DNA of 64,000 bases from Halorubrum coriense DSM 10284 (GTDB lineage Archaea; Halobacteriota; Halobacteria; Halobacteriales; Haloferacaceae). The notes under the pieces are model-generated. The model was given only the letters and a program-made list of their open reading frames with translations, was not told the DNA's origin and did not search any database. Of this stretch, positions 9,173 through 17,783 are shown piece by piece; the stretch's first letter is position 1, and every line of letters starts with the position of its first letter. The stretch is taken from contig NZ_AOJL01000037.1 in the NCBI RefSeq assembly GCF_000337035.1, positions 1 through 64,000 on the forward strand. Reading direction: 5' to 3'. Position numbers and translations under genes: made by a program.

Positions 9173-10633
9173 CTACAACAGCGCCCCGAGACTGTTGATG
9201 TCCCGCGCACCGACCTCGTCGAGGCCGTAGAGGACGGCACCGTACAGTACTCCGCCGACAGCGGCTGTCAACAGCGACACTGCGACACCGTAGGTTCCGG
9301 TCACGTACAGCGCTGCGGTCGGACAGGCCATGACCGCCCCGGCGATCAGCGCGTTCCGGAACGGAAGCACCGGGAACTGCCAAGCGATGTACCGCGAGGA
9401 GAACACCAGCGTGAACGCACAGTAGAGTCCGTAGCTAATCACCGTCGCCACGGCGGCGCCCACGTACCCGAAGGCGGTGATGAGCGGGACGTTGAGGGCG
9501 ACGTTCAGCGCGATGACGACGAGGATTCCGTACGAGAGCAACGACGTCTGCTCTTTGATTTCGATGGCGACCTGGGCGAGATTCGCGAGCGACCAGAGGA
9601 ACAGACCGACGGCGACGATGGGGATGATGACGTATCCGCTCGTGAACTCGTCCCCGATCAGGAGGGTGCTGACGGTCCGACTGAGCGCGGCGACGCCCAC
9701 TACCACAGGGACTCCCAACAGTATGAAGTATCTCATGAACTTGGTCAGCGTGTCGGCTATCTCGCCTTCGTTGTCCCCCTCCCACGAATCGATTATGATC
9801 GGCGACATGGCCTGAAGCATCGGGGTGTAAGCCAGTCTGAGCCCCCGGTCCACGAGCATGTAGTTCGAGGAGTAGATGCCGACCGCGACGCTTCCGGCGA
9901 ACACTTCGAGCAGCACCCGATCCGCCTGAACCAAGAACGCGTCTCCGATCACGAATCCGATCATCGGAACGCCGTACCCGGCGAGGCGGCCGATCGTCTC
10001 TCTGTCGACCGCCGGGGACGTCCGGACCTGTTCCGACGTGACGAAAGCGAGGACGCAAGCGACGGCGATTCCGATAGTGGTCCCCCAGATCCACCCGACG
10101 ATGTGATCGAGGACGAATATCGCCAGCACGACGGAGAATCCGAGTCCGACAACGGCCCGCGCGAGACGGAACAGCGTGACCTTCTGCGAGTTGAGGATCG
10201 ACCGGAAGAACGCGAGGAGTACCTGTAACCCACCTCGTGCGAGGGCCAGCCCCAACGACGCAAAGAAGAACACGGTGTACGGACCCAGCCGGTGTCTCAA
10301 GACGAGGTACCCGCCGATGGCGGCCAGCAACAGAACCGACGAGATCCCGAGGTAGACCGAGAACGCGTTTCTGATGACGAGTTCTTCGTCCAGCTGTGGG
10401 GCGTATCGCAGCACCGAGTAGTTGAGCCAGCCGTAGAGAAGCGTGCTGACGATTCCGGCGACCGCTAGCGAAAGTGAGTACCGACCGAACGTCTCCGGCC
10501 GGAAAGTCCGGGTGAACAGCATCAGCGCCCCGAGCGAGAGCAACGCAGGGACGACGTGCGCGACGGAATAGAAGCTCAGATCGTGAACGAGCTGACGGAC
10601 CCGGTCGCCTACCTCCTGCGTCGTGCCCTCCAT
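9173..10633 (-). CDS. Polysaccharide/lipid-linked oligosaccharide flippase (Wzx/AglR-like)
   Basis: 486 residues with about 12-14 predicted hydrophobic spans. Family traits include the N-terminal VPALLSLGALMLFTRTF, then FGRYSLSLAVAGIV, and the central YGVPMIGFVIGDAFLVQADR segment typical of MATE-like polysaccharide exporters. It should move the lipid-linked glycan across the cytoplasmic membrane. Its presence with several glycosyltransferases shows that the cluster makes an exported or surface glycan. A 15-base palindrome and a TACTTAC element lie 27-45 bases upstream of the ATG. Confidence 0.92.
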   Translation of the reverse strand: MEGTTQEVGDRVRQLVHDLSFYSVAHVVPALLSLGALMLFTRTFRPETFGRYSLSLAVAGIVSTLLYGWLNYSVLRYAPQLDEELVIRNAFSVYLGISSVLLLAAIGGYLVLRHRLGPYTVFFFASLGLALARGGLQVLLAFFRSILNSQKVTLFRLARAVVGLGFSVVLAIFVLDHIVGWIWGTTIGIAVACVLAFVTSEQVRTSPAVDRETIGRLAGYGVPMIGFVIGDAFLVQADRVLLEVFAGSVAVGIYSSNYMLVDRGLRLAYTPMLQAMSPIIIDSWEGDNEGEIADTLTKFMRYFILLGVPVVVGVAALSRTVSTLLIGDEFTSGYVIIPIVAVGLFLWSLANLAQVAIEIKEQTSLLSYGILVVIALNVALNVPLITAFGYVGAAVATVISYGLYCAFTLVFSSRYIAWQFPVLPFRNALIAGAVMACPTAALYVTGTYGVAVSLLTAAVGGVLYGAVLYGLDEVGARDINSLGALL

Positions 10634-10659
10634 TGGCTCACGTGACAGCGAGGATGGAA

Positions 10660-10678
10660 GTAAGTAATCGCCGATTAC
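10660..10678 (-). promoter_or_regulatory. TACTTAC box plus palindrome at the flippase promoter
   Basis: On the minus strand TACTTAC (10660-10666) lies 27-33 bases before the ATG, at TATA distance. It overlaps the perfect palindrome GTAATCG-C-CGATTAC (10664-10678). An operator overlapping the core promoter is plausible. Confidence 0.5.
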
Positions 10679-10750
10679 GAGCCATTCGCCGCACCTCGTT
10701 CGGACGAGGGGTCGGGTCTCGGCACGGTCGAAGCGGGCCGTTCGAACGGG

Positions 10751-11914
10751 TCATTCACTGTTGAAGACCGTTTTGAACGTCCGGGACGCCTCCGGAAGCG
10801 ACTCGTACTGCTCCGAGACGTGTAGTTCGCTCGGTCCAACGAAGTGAGGGCCGGCGACGAAGCTCCACACGTTGTGCCACGCGACGACGTCGCTGTTCGC
10901 TCCGATCCAGTCCGCGAAACGCTCGAAGAACAACGGATTGTCACCGCTGCCGGCGTCGTTCCAGTTCCGAGCCGCGACGCCATACTCCGGGAACACGAGA
11001 GGCTTCTCGCGGTCTCTGGCGAACTCGACCCAGTGGCTGAGCCCGAAGTCTTGGTTCACGAGACGGTTCCAGTTCTCTTCTCTGAGCCTCTGGACACACG
11101 CGTCCCCGCAGCCGGGCGGATAGTAGTGCTGGCTCTTGTCGTACACCGTCAAGCCGACCTGGTCGACCCACTCGTCTCCCGGGTACGCGGCCGTCGGATC
11201 CATGTGTACGCGACCGACGTGGGGTGCCCATACGTACTCGAACGCCGCTCCGTCGGCGGCGTTCATCGCCTCGACGACCCGTCTCCACGCCCGGACGAAT
11301 CTGTCCGGATGGCCGACCGCCCCGTCCGGTGACCACCGCCCGTTCATCTCGTGGCCGATACGGACCGTCGCGTCCGCCATCCCGTGCCGGATCAGGCTCC
11401 GGGCGAACGTCTCGTGCCGGTCGGCGTGATCCCCGGCCGCGACGGCGGCCAACGTCGTCTCTCCCGGGGGGAACATCTTCATCGTGACCGCAATCTCCCG
11501 GTCGGACGCGATCGGCTCTATCGGCCTCTCGAAGGGCATGTTGTCCACGAGGTACTCCTCCCACCCACCCGTCGGAACGTTGAACGAGTAGTAGTCGACG
11601 GGTCGGCCGAACCACTCTTCCCAGGGTGCTAAGGCGCTCTCGTCGCCCAAGTAAACCCCCACCTTCGGGTCATCGCCGGTAGAATCCGGCGTTCCCGACG
11701 TCTCGGTCCCGGTGGTCGGCTGCCCCTCCGACTCGTCTGACGACATCGGGCCCAGGCACCCCGATAGCAGACTCGTCCCAGCCACGGCGCCAGCGGCCGT
11801 CCGCTTCAGGAAGGTTCGCCGCGCCCGCTCCACCGGGCCTTTCGTAGGGGGAGAGGGCTGCCGGTCGCTCGCGTCTGCGGCGGAGCCCCCCCGGCAGTAA
11901 GTGTCGCCGGTCAC
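10751..11914 (-). CDS. Tat lipoprotein with GH26-like glycoside hydrolase domain
   Basis: 387 residues. A polar N-region leads to RRTFLKR (Arg32-Arg33), a hydrophobic stretch and the lipobox LSGC with Cys53, so the protein should be Tat-exported and lipid-anchored outside the cell. After a Thr/Ser/Gly/Asp linker the domain shows the GH26 signatures: RIGHEMNGRWSP with the acid/base Glu189, and VFPEYGV with the candidate nucleophile Glu310. GH26 enzymes cleave beta-mannans and related polysaccharides, and some are exopolysaccharide hydrolases. In this locus it probably trims or releases the glycan. A second GH26-like gene is at 15490. Confidence 0.82.
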   Translation of the reverse strand: MTGDTYCRGGSAADASDRQPSPPTKGPVERARRTFLKRTAAGAVAGTSLLSGCLGPMSSDESEGQPTTGTETSGTPDSTGDDPKVGVYLGDESALAPWEEWFGRPVDYYSFNVPTGGWEEYLVDNMPFERPIEPIASDREIAVTMKMFPPGETTLAAVAAGDHADRHETFARSLIRHGMADATVRIGHEMNGRWSPDGAVGHPDRFVRAWRRVVEAMNAADGAAFEYVWAPHVGRVHMDPTAAYPGDEWVDQVGLTVYDKSQHYYPPGCGDACVQRLREENWNRLVNQDFGLSHWVEFARDREKPLVFPEYGVAARNWNDAGSGDNPLFFERFADWIGANSDVVAWHNVWSFVAGPHFVGPSELHVSEQYESLPEASRTFKTVFNSE

Positions 11915-11941
11915 GCTCCCCGTTCGTCCACGTCACATTTA

Positions 11942-11948
11942 GTAAGTA
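11942..11948 (-). promoter_or_regulatory. TACTTAC promoter element of the GH26 lipoprotein gene
   Basis: TACTTAC on the minus strand lies 28-34 bases before the ATG, followed by TAAA. This matches its position at the flippase promoter. A further GTAAG lies closer to the gene, near 11897. Confidence 0.45.
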
Positions 11949-12158
11949 CACACCTACCTCCGACGGCATCCGCGAGCGGCACGAGAGCCCGGGCCACGCG
12001 GACCTGCGCCGAGGCGTCTCTACCGCTCGGACGATCCCGCCGTCACGTCCCGGGGTTACGCACTCGTTTAGTTCGATTTTCCTCTGTATTACTAATGCCC
12101 CGTAGTCTCGACTCAGACGCAGTCAGGACCGCCGGAGGCGGGGAAATCGGTGTAACTC

Positions 12159-12755
12159 ATGAACACGAATCCACTCGAGCTCTTCTCGGACAAGGGTGCG
12201 GTGACCCTCCTTTCGATGTGTAAGTCGTACCTCGAGGAGGAACTGTACAGGCGGACCCTCGACGCTCGGCGCAACGTGTCTGTCCACCCGTCGGCAGAGA
12301 TCGATCCCGAGACGAAGTTCGATACGAACGGGACGATAACCGTCGGCCGTGACTGCCGAATACGCAAATACGTGGTCATCGCTCCGTCGGGCGGTCAGAT
12401 CAACATCGGTGAGAACTCGCTCGTCAACGCCTTCGGGATGATAATGGGACGCGGACCGGTCGAGATCGGTACCGATGTCCTGATCGGACCGCACACCACT
12501 GTCGTCGCCGGAAACCACACGTTCGACGACCCGGACACTCCCATCGTTCGACAGGACGTCGTCGGTACGGGTATCACGATCCGTGATGACGTGTGGATCG
12601 GTGCCAACTGCGCCGTGCTCGACGGCGTTACCCTCGGGGAGGGATCCGTCGTTGCGGCCGGAAGCGTCGTCACCGAATCCGTCCCGGACCACACGGTCGT
12701 CGGTGGTGCGCCCGCGGAGGAGATCGGCGACCGAGGCGCGTCACAATCGCCGTAG
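12159..12755 (+). CDS. Hexapeptide-repeat acyltransferase (WcaF/maltose acetyltransferase type)
   Basis: 198 residues. After a helical N-terminus of about 45 residues the protein is built from hexapeptide repeats, such as INIGENS, VEIGTDV, ITIRDDVWIGANCAVLDGVT and SVVAAGSVVTESVP. This is the left-handed beta-helix of acetyltransferases. The catalytic His is in AGNHTF. The end, VVGGAPAEEIG, is typical of the family. It probably O-acetylates a sugar of the glycan. It lies on the plus strand, divergent from the GH26 lipoprotein gene. Confidence 0.88.
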   Translation: MNTNPLELFSDKGAVTLLSMCKSYLEEELYRRTLDARRNVSVHPSAEIDPETKFDTNGTITVGRDCRIRKYVVIAPSGGQINIGENSLVNAFGMIMGRGPVEIGTDVLIGPHTTVVAGNHTFDDPDTPIVRQDVVGTGITIRDDVWIGANCAVLDGVTLGEGSVVAAGSVVTESVPDHTVVGGAPAEEIGDRGASQSP

Positions 12756-12892
12756 TTCGTGGCGTTCAGAGCTCCGAACGGAAACAGACGACCGTCTCCT
12801 CGGCGCCCGGATCGGATCGCCGAAACGTCATCACAACCCGACTGACCTCGGGTTATCCGAACGAGTTCGCGGCACGTTCCACGGTTAGGAGG

Positions 12893-12935
12893 TACTTACT
12901 CGAACGGCGTCCCAGTTCACCGGTCCATAATTATA
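12893..12935 (+). promoter_or_regulatory. Promoter of the large membrane glycan protein gene
   Basis: TACTTAC at 12893-12899 is followed by an ATAATTATA box at 12927-12935, about 29-37 bases before the ATG at 12964. The TATA-like box fits a leaderless or near-leaderless start. The TACTTAC element repeats one seen upstream of other genes in the cluster. Confidence 0.5.
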
Positions 12936-12963
12936 CTGCGGACAGTCCACGTGCGTATCACGG

Positions 12964-14946
12964 ATGGTTGTCGAAGCCCGGCGTCTGGCCAGCCACTATT
13001 ACTTTCCGACGCTCCTGGTCGTCGCGATAATCGCCATGGTAACTGCGCTCGAGGTACTGGGGCCCATCGCTAGCATCAAAAGCGGCTACCTGTTTCTGGG
13101 GGTCTTGTTCGCCTCCGTCGTCTATTACGGACACGAGGTGACGCCGCCGGAGCAGGTCCGGAGCGGCCGCGGCGTGGCGCCGTACTACGGACAGGTGGTG
13201 CTCGGCGTCGTCGCTCTGGCAATCGCCGCTGTCGCGGCGGCCGCGATGCTTCCGTTCGCCGATGCGACGACGGTCCGAACCGGCGCTATCGTGGTCGGTC
13301 TCCCCGTCGGGTATACGGTACTCGTCCTTCAGGTCGGTGAACAGGCACCCTCCGATTGGCTCCTGACCCAGATCCTCGCGCTCTTCGCACTGGATCCGAT
13401 CACGAAGGTCCTCTCGACGGACTTCTACTTCGGCCGAGGCGATATCCCCAAACACGTCCGATTCACGGAGCTCGTCACCACGACCGGTACGTGGAGGATC
13501 ATTCCGGAGGCGACATCCTATCACTCCTTCCCGGGGTTACAGACGTTGGTCGGGTCCGTCAGTCTCCTCTCCGGGCTTTCGGAGTACGACTCGCTCGTCA
13601 CCGTCGGCATTATCACGTACCTCATCGTCGTCGTGATCGCGTATCTGCTCGCCGATCTGCTGTTCGACGACTGGCTCTTGCCGGTGTGTGTCGCGTTAGG
13701 CGTTACCGTGTTGAGCCCGATCCACCGGTACAGCGTCTACTTCTTCCCACAGTCGCTCTCAGTCGGACTGGTACTCGTCGTTATCCTAGCCGCGTACCGG
13801 TTCGATGCGGTTCCGGAAGCCGGGGACGGGAACAACCTGCTGGTCGCGTTCCCGATCGTCGTCGCACTCTGGTTCACCCACCACCTGACCACCGTCCTCT
13901 TCGCCCCGGTGGTACTGTGCCTCGTTGCGGTGCCCGTCATCGCCGACCGGTGTGGGTTCGAGGGAGTACGTCGGCTCAAGATCCTCTCGCTCGGGGCGTG
14001 GATCGGGGGAAGCGTTGCCTACTGGATCCTCGGCGGAGTGTTCATACAGAGCCTCATTAGCGCCGTCGGGATGGTACTCAGTCAAGGGGGGGTGAGCGAC
14101 ACCGACGCCGGCGCGCCGGTCGTCTCGCTCGGCGCGGCGGTCCCGGAACCACTGATCGACGAGGCGGTTCTCAGTCTCCTCAGCGTCGGTGCCGTCTATA
14201 ACGTTACGCTCGTCTGTGTCTTCTCGTTGAGTGCCTTGTTGCTGCTCAGAGATCCGAACCGGTACCGCTCCTCGGCGGCGATTCTCACCGTTGGTCTGTT
14301 GGGTACGGGGGTTATGATTCGGACCCCCATCGACGTACACGGTCTCGCGCGCACTCAGTTGGTCGTCAGTGTCTTCGTGGCGTTCCTCGTCGCCGTGACG
14401 TTCTCCCGGCTTCTCCCCTTATCGCTCGGTTCGATCAAGACGACGGGACCTGCCCTCTTGCTCGTCGTGTTGGTCGCGACCAGCGGGTCCGCGTACGCCG
14501 CGGACGATCTGTACGGCCTCCATTCCGGTCCCGACCTGTGGGAAACTCGGACGACGCCCGAGACACAGAAGGAATTCAGCAGCGCGGAGATGGGAGGGTT
14601 TCAGCTCGCTGCCTCCTTCGCCGATCGGAACGATCTGAGACTCGGAACCGACTGGAATTCAGAGATCGGCCTCAGTAGATACCGATACGATCTGCCGACT
14701 GGCTCGTTCGCCGTCGAAGAGGGGCGTATCAGGACGGACAGGGACGTGATAATGTACCGACAGCGATGGGTCGACCACAGCGTCCGTTTAGTTCCCGAAC
14801 GGCGATCGTTCATCACGCTCCTGATCTCAAACGAGTGGTTTGATCGAATGGTAGGGGCCGAGAACAAGGTGTACACGACGGGCGATATCGGGATGATCGG
14901 CGACAACCCGAACGCCACGTACGTCGAGACGACGGACCGACCGTAG
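12964..14946 (+). CDS. Large polytopic membrane protein, candidate GT-C glycosyltransferase or polysaccharide polymerase
   Basis: 660 residues. About a dozen hydrophobic segments occupy residues 15-510, followed by a soluble C-terminal part of about 145 residues. A hydrophilic loop after the early spans has FYFGRGDIPKHVRF and YHSFPGLQTL. An acidic residue in such a loop, followed by a membrane bundle and an extracytoplasmic tail, is the layout of GT-C enzymes that use dolichyl-phosphate sugars. No named family is certain. It sits between an acyltransferase and a GH26-like gene in the glycan locus, so polymerisation or late glycosylation outside the membrane is plausible. Confidence 0.6.
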   Translation: MVVEARRLASHYYFPTLLVVAIIAMVTALEVLGPIASIKSGYLFLGVLFASVVYYGHEVTPPEQVRSGRGVAPYYGQVVLGVVALAIAAVAAAAMLPFADATTVRTGAIVVGLPVGYTVLVLQVGEQAPSDWLLTQILALFALDPITKVLSTDFYFGRGDIPKHVRFTELVTTTGTWRIIPEATSYHSFPGLQTLVGSVSLLSGLSEYDSLVTVGIITYLIVVVIAYLLADLLFDDWLLPVCVALGVTVLSPIHRYSVYFFPQSLSVGLVLVVILAAYRFDAVPEAGDGNNLLVAFPIVVALWFTHHLTTVLFAPVVLCLVAVPVIADRCGFEGVRRLKILSLGAWIGGSVAYWILGGVFIQSLISAVGMVLSQGGVSDTDAGAPVVSLGAAVPEPLIDEAVLSLLSVGAVYNVTLVCVFSLSALLLLRDPNRYRSSAAILTVGLLGTGVMIRTPIDVHGLARTQLVVSVFVAFLVAVTFSRLLPLSLGSIKTTGPALLLVVLVATSGSAYAADDLYGLHSGPDLWETRTTPETQKEFSSAEMGGFQLAASFADRNDLRLGTDWNSEIGLSRYRYDLPTGSFAVEEGRIRTDRDVIMYRQRWVDHSVRLVPERRSFITLLISNEWFDRMVGAENKVYTTGDIGMIGDNPNATYVETTDRP

Positions 14947-15412
14947 TTTCCGGTCGTCGTTTCGCTCCGAGAGTCTCGGCGAATACGTCCCGGACCGCTG
15001 CTTCCGATGAACCGTTTCCGGACCCGCCCCGGCGCGTGATGTCGTCGCGAAACCCGAGGGGCCGGTGCTGGTTTTCGCGGGTTTTCGGCGATCCGTACAC
15101 GCAGACACGGAGGCCCGACCGACGTACACCGTCGTCCACGCGCCCGAGTCCGGGTCGACCACTCCGCGAGTCCCGAAAGGCGAGACGAACGGGGTAGCCC
15201 CCAGCGTCAGCGACTCAGAACACCGACTCCTCGGTGTGTAAACGGACCTTACTTTCCGGTAATGTCGTGTTTCAATCTCGATCTTTGACCTTACTTCCGT
15301 AGTAACTGGTAAGTAACTATCTCCAACGTACATCTATAAATGACCAAACTTACACTAATAGCTGGTAAGGTTGGAATACTTTTAATTATGGTCCACCTAT
15401 AGACGTTGATGT
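14947..15412. other. 466-base gap: empty GC-rich part, then AT-rich promoter region
   Basis: Bases 14947-15240 show no convincing gene on either strand. From about 15240 the sequence becomes AT-rich and carries repeated CTTAC and GTAAG half-sites, described separately, and a TATA-like run (TTTTAATTAT) near 15378-15389. It is the control region of the GH26-like gene. Confidence 0.6.
15248..15369 (+). promoter_or_regulatory. Array of CTTAC...GTAA(G) half-site pairs upstream of the GH26-like gene
   Basis: Three inverted pairs are visible. CTTAC at 15248 pairs with GTAA at 15259. CTTAC near 15290 pairs with GTAAG at 15309. CTTAC near 15349 pairs with GTAAG at 15365. The last two share the longer direct repeat CTGGTAAG (15306-15313 and 15362-15369). 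The array ends just before a TATA-like run, so it may be an operator cluster. Confidence 0.45.
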
Positions 15413-15493
15413 ATGAATCAGGCTGAACGAGCCGGTTCGGGCGGGGTCGCGTGTAGTAATGACGGGACGTACTCAGGCGGTGGTGTACGATGA
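15413..15493 (+). CDS. Possible 26-residue leader ORF coupled to the GH26-like gene
   Basis: An ATG at 15413, about 25-35 bases after a TTTTAATTAT box, opens a frame starting MNQAERAGSGGVAC. It ends in a TGA that shares ATGA with the start of the GH26-like gene. The promoter spacing makes this ATG the expected first start on the transcript. It has no signal-peptide character and no family match that I recognise. Confidence 0.4.
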   Translation: MNQAERAGSGGVACSNDGTYSGGGVR

Positions 15494-16617
15494 AACACGG
15501 CGCGTACGTGATCTCCGAGTCGAGAGTCCGGCAACTCGAAGACGAGTGGTTCGGTGGTGCCGAAATCGATCTCGTTACGACCACCTTCACCGAGGGGTTC
15601 CACGACGCGATCGGCATCACGTGGGAGCCCGGTGCGGGTGCGAGCGAGAAGCGCGAGTCCCTCCGGCGAACGTTCGGGGAGACCGATCGTCGGATGATCA
15701 TCGCCTACGAGTTCGCGGGCGAGGATCGCGGAGCGTACGGCCCCCCGGCCAACGGTGACTTCGACGATCGGTACCGCCAGTTCGCCAGCGATCTTGTGGA
15801 CCTCGGGATGGGTGACTCTTTCATCGCCCCGAACCACGAGTTCAACCTCGACTGGGGCAACAAATCGGCCTGGGACGATCCGGAGAACTACCGGGACGGC
15901 TACGCGCGCTGTGTGCGAGAGATGCAGTCCGTCGACGGAGCCGAGTTCCGATTCTGCTATGCGCCGGCCCGGAACCGGCTCGGCGTCGCCCCGGAAGCGT
16001 GGCCCGTTGCGTCCGACTACTGGCCGAGCGGGGAGGATCCGCCGATCGTGATGCCGACATTCTACGACGCCGGGCAAGTGTACCCGGACGACCTGTCGTC
16101 GGTCAACCAGACCGAGCTACAGGACCTCCGAGACCAGATCTGGCGGGAGAAGCACAAGCCGCTACTAGACATGTGGAACGACTTCGCAACGTCGCGGAAC
16201 GCGCCTCTGGGTTTCCGCGAGTGGGGGGTCGGAGACGACGACTACTACCATCCGGCTGGCGGCGACAACGCCGAGTTCATCCACCGGATGTTCGACTACA
16301 TGCGCAATAACGGCGTCGAGTTCCAAGCCTACTGGAACGTGGAGTCCGGCGGTGGTGGTACCCATCGACTCTGGCCCGAGAGCGAAACAACCCTCGACAG
16401 CGCCGGGGAGGCGTTCAGGACCGAGGCGTCAGTCGACATCGGTAGCGGCAGTGACGAGGGATCCACAGACACTTCGGACGAGACCGAAACGACGTTGGGC
16501 GGCTACAACCAACCGTCGTCGGGAACGCTGAACTGGCACGTTCCGATGAACGAGAACTTCGCGGACATCGAGGCGGACGTCAAGTCACTGGATCAGCGGT
16601 TGAGCGATCTCGAGTAG
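15490..16617 (+). CDS. GH26-like glycoside hydrolase-fold protein with C-terminal tail-like domain
   Basis: 375 residues, no signal peptide visible. The body has a TIM-barrel hydrolase pattern. IAYEFAG is followed by FIAPNHEFNLDW, with Glu117 in the position of the GH26 acid/base, then PTFYDA and FREWGVGDDD, with Glu244 as candidate nucleophile. An acidic Ser/Thr/Glu linker (about 320-340) joins a short C-terminal module, NWHVPMNENFADIEADVKSL, ending in a predicted coiled coil. That module looks like tail- or fibre-type trimer segments. Secretion would need a non-classical signal or a wrong start. The start overlaps the 26-codon ORF by ATGA. Confidence 0.65.
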   Translation: MKHGAYVISESRVRQLEDEWFGGAEIDLVTTTFTEGFHDAIGITWEPGAGASEKRESLRRTFGETDRRMIIAYEFAGEDRGAYGPPANGDFDDRYRQFASDLVDLGMGDSFIAPNHEFNLDWGNKSAWDDPENYRDGYARCVREMQSVDGAEFRFCYAPARNRLGVAPEAWPVASDYWPSGEDPPIVMPTFYDAGQVYPDDLSSVNQTELQDLRDQIWREKHKPLLDMWNDFATSRNAPLGFREWGVGDDDYYHPAGGDNAEFIHRMFDYMRNNGVEFQAYWNVESGGGGTHRLWPESETTLDSAGEAFRTEASVDIGSGSDEGSTDTSDETETTLGGYNQPSSGTLNWHVPMNENFADIEADVKSLDQRLSDLE

Positions 16618-16776
16618 CTGAACCGTCGTGCGTGAGCGGATCCGGGTATCCTGTCGCTCCCACCGGACCGCCGTTCGGCACGGTCCCAACGGGATTCCTC
16701 CCGTAGTCAGTCCATTCATCGCCGGAAAGTTCCGAATATAAAACCGGAACGGACGCGAAGCGCGGACCGAACACCG

Positions 16777-17739
16777 ATGTCGGGTCTACACGCGCTCGCC
16801 GAATCGCTGTCCGCTCGGGTACCAACAACTGACCGACTCGAACAGACGGCGGACGCGGTCATGAAAGTGCTCTCGTCGTGGGCCCCACACGGGACCGACA
16901 TCTTTGAAGAAGACTGGGACGTGCTCGTGATTCTCGACACGTGTCGAGCCGACGCGATGGACGAGATGGCCACCGAGTACGAGTTTATTTCGTCCGGAAC
17001 GTCGGTGTGGTCGCGGGGGAGCGCCACACGCGAGTGGGTCCCGCACACGTTCACTCGGTCTAACCTCGAGGAGATACGGGACACGGCGCTCGTCACCGCG
17101 AACCCGACGAGCAGATGGGGGCTCGGCCACGAGGCTCAGCCCGAGTGGCCGGCGTTCATGAAGCGACTCACTCGTTGGGACACCGTCGACCCCGACGACT
17201 TCCTCGAATTCGACGAAGTGTGGCGGTACGGGCCGCAGAACCCGTTCAGCGGAACCGTTATGCCGTACGCCGTCACTGACCGTGCCATCTCGGTGTGGCG
17301 GTCGGAGTCGCCAGATCGACTGATCGTTCACTATCTTCCGCCCCACCAACCGTACGGCGCTAGAGCGCTCCGCGAGAACCGCGCGCTGAACGACGTCGAG
17401 CGAGCACCCTGGAGGGCGTTGAAAAACGGGAAGCCCCGGGAGGAGGTCTGGTGCCGCTACCTCAACGAACTCCAGTTCGGCCTCGACAGCGTCCGGACGT
17501 TGGTCGAGGACATCGACGCCGAGCGCATCGTTATCACCTCAGATCACGGTGAGGCGTTCGGGGAGTTCGGGCTGTACGCGCACCCGATGGTCCCGATTCC
17601 GCAGCTCCGGCAGGTTCCGTGGGTCGAAACGAGCGGCCGGGGCCGCGACGAGTACACGACACACCTTGAGCCGACGGGCGGGAGCGACAGACTTGAGTCG
17701 GCGGTCGAGGAACAGCTCGAGTTACTCGGGTATCGCTGA
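16777..17739 (+). CDS. Alkaline-phosphatase/sulfatase-superfamily protein
   Basis: 320 residues. The N-terminal metal and nucleophile region is VLVILDTCRADAMDE and the C-terminal metal motif is ITSDHGEAFGEFG. HYLPPHQPYG sits between them. These are the landmarks of sulfatase-like phospho/sulfohydrolases and phosphotransferases. The protein is shorter than a typical sulfatase (450 or more residues) and lacks the CxPxR formylglycine motif. It has no signal peptide, so a cytoplasmic or membrane-associated role in glycan modification is an inference. A TATA-like AATATAAAAC lies at 16735-16744. Its end, LELLGYR, resembles LEDLGYR in the sulfatase at 19039. Confidence 0.75.
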   Translation: MSGLHALAESLSARVPTTDRLEQTADAVMKVLSSWAPHGTDIFEEDWDVLVILDTCRADAMDEMATEYEFISSGTSVWSRGSATREWVPHTFTRSNLEEIRDTALVTANPTSRWGLGHEAQPEWPAFMKRLTRWDTVDPDDFLEFDEVWRYGPQNPFSGTVMPYAVTDRAISVWRSESPDRLIVHYLPPHQPYGARALRENRALNDVERAPWRALKNGKPREEVWCRYLNELQFGLDSVRTLVEDIDAERIVITSDHGEAFGEFGLYAHPMVPIPQLRQVPWVETSGRGRDEYTTHLEPTGGSDRLESAVEEQLELLGYR

Positions 17740-17783
17740 GCAGCGCAGACGTGACACCCTCGCCTTTCAGACGACCCGTCTCC

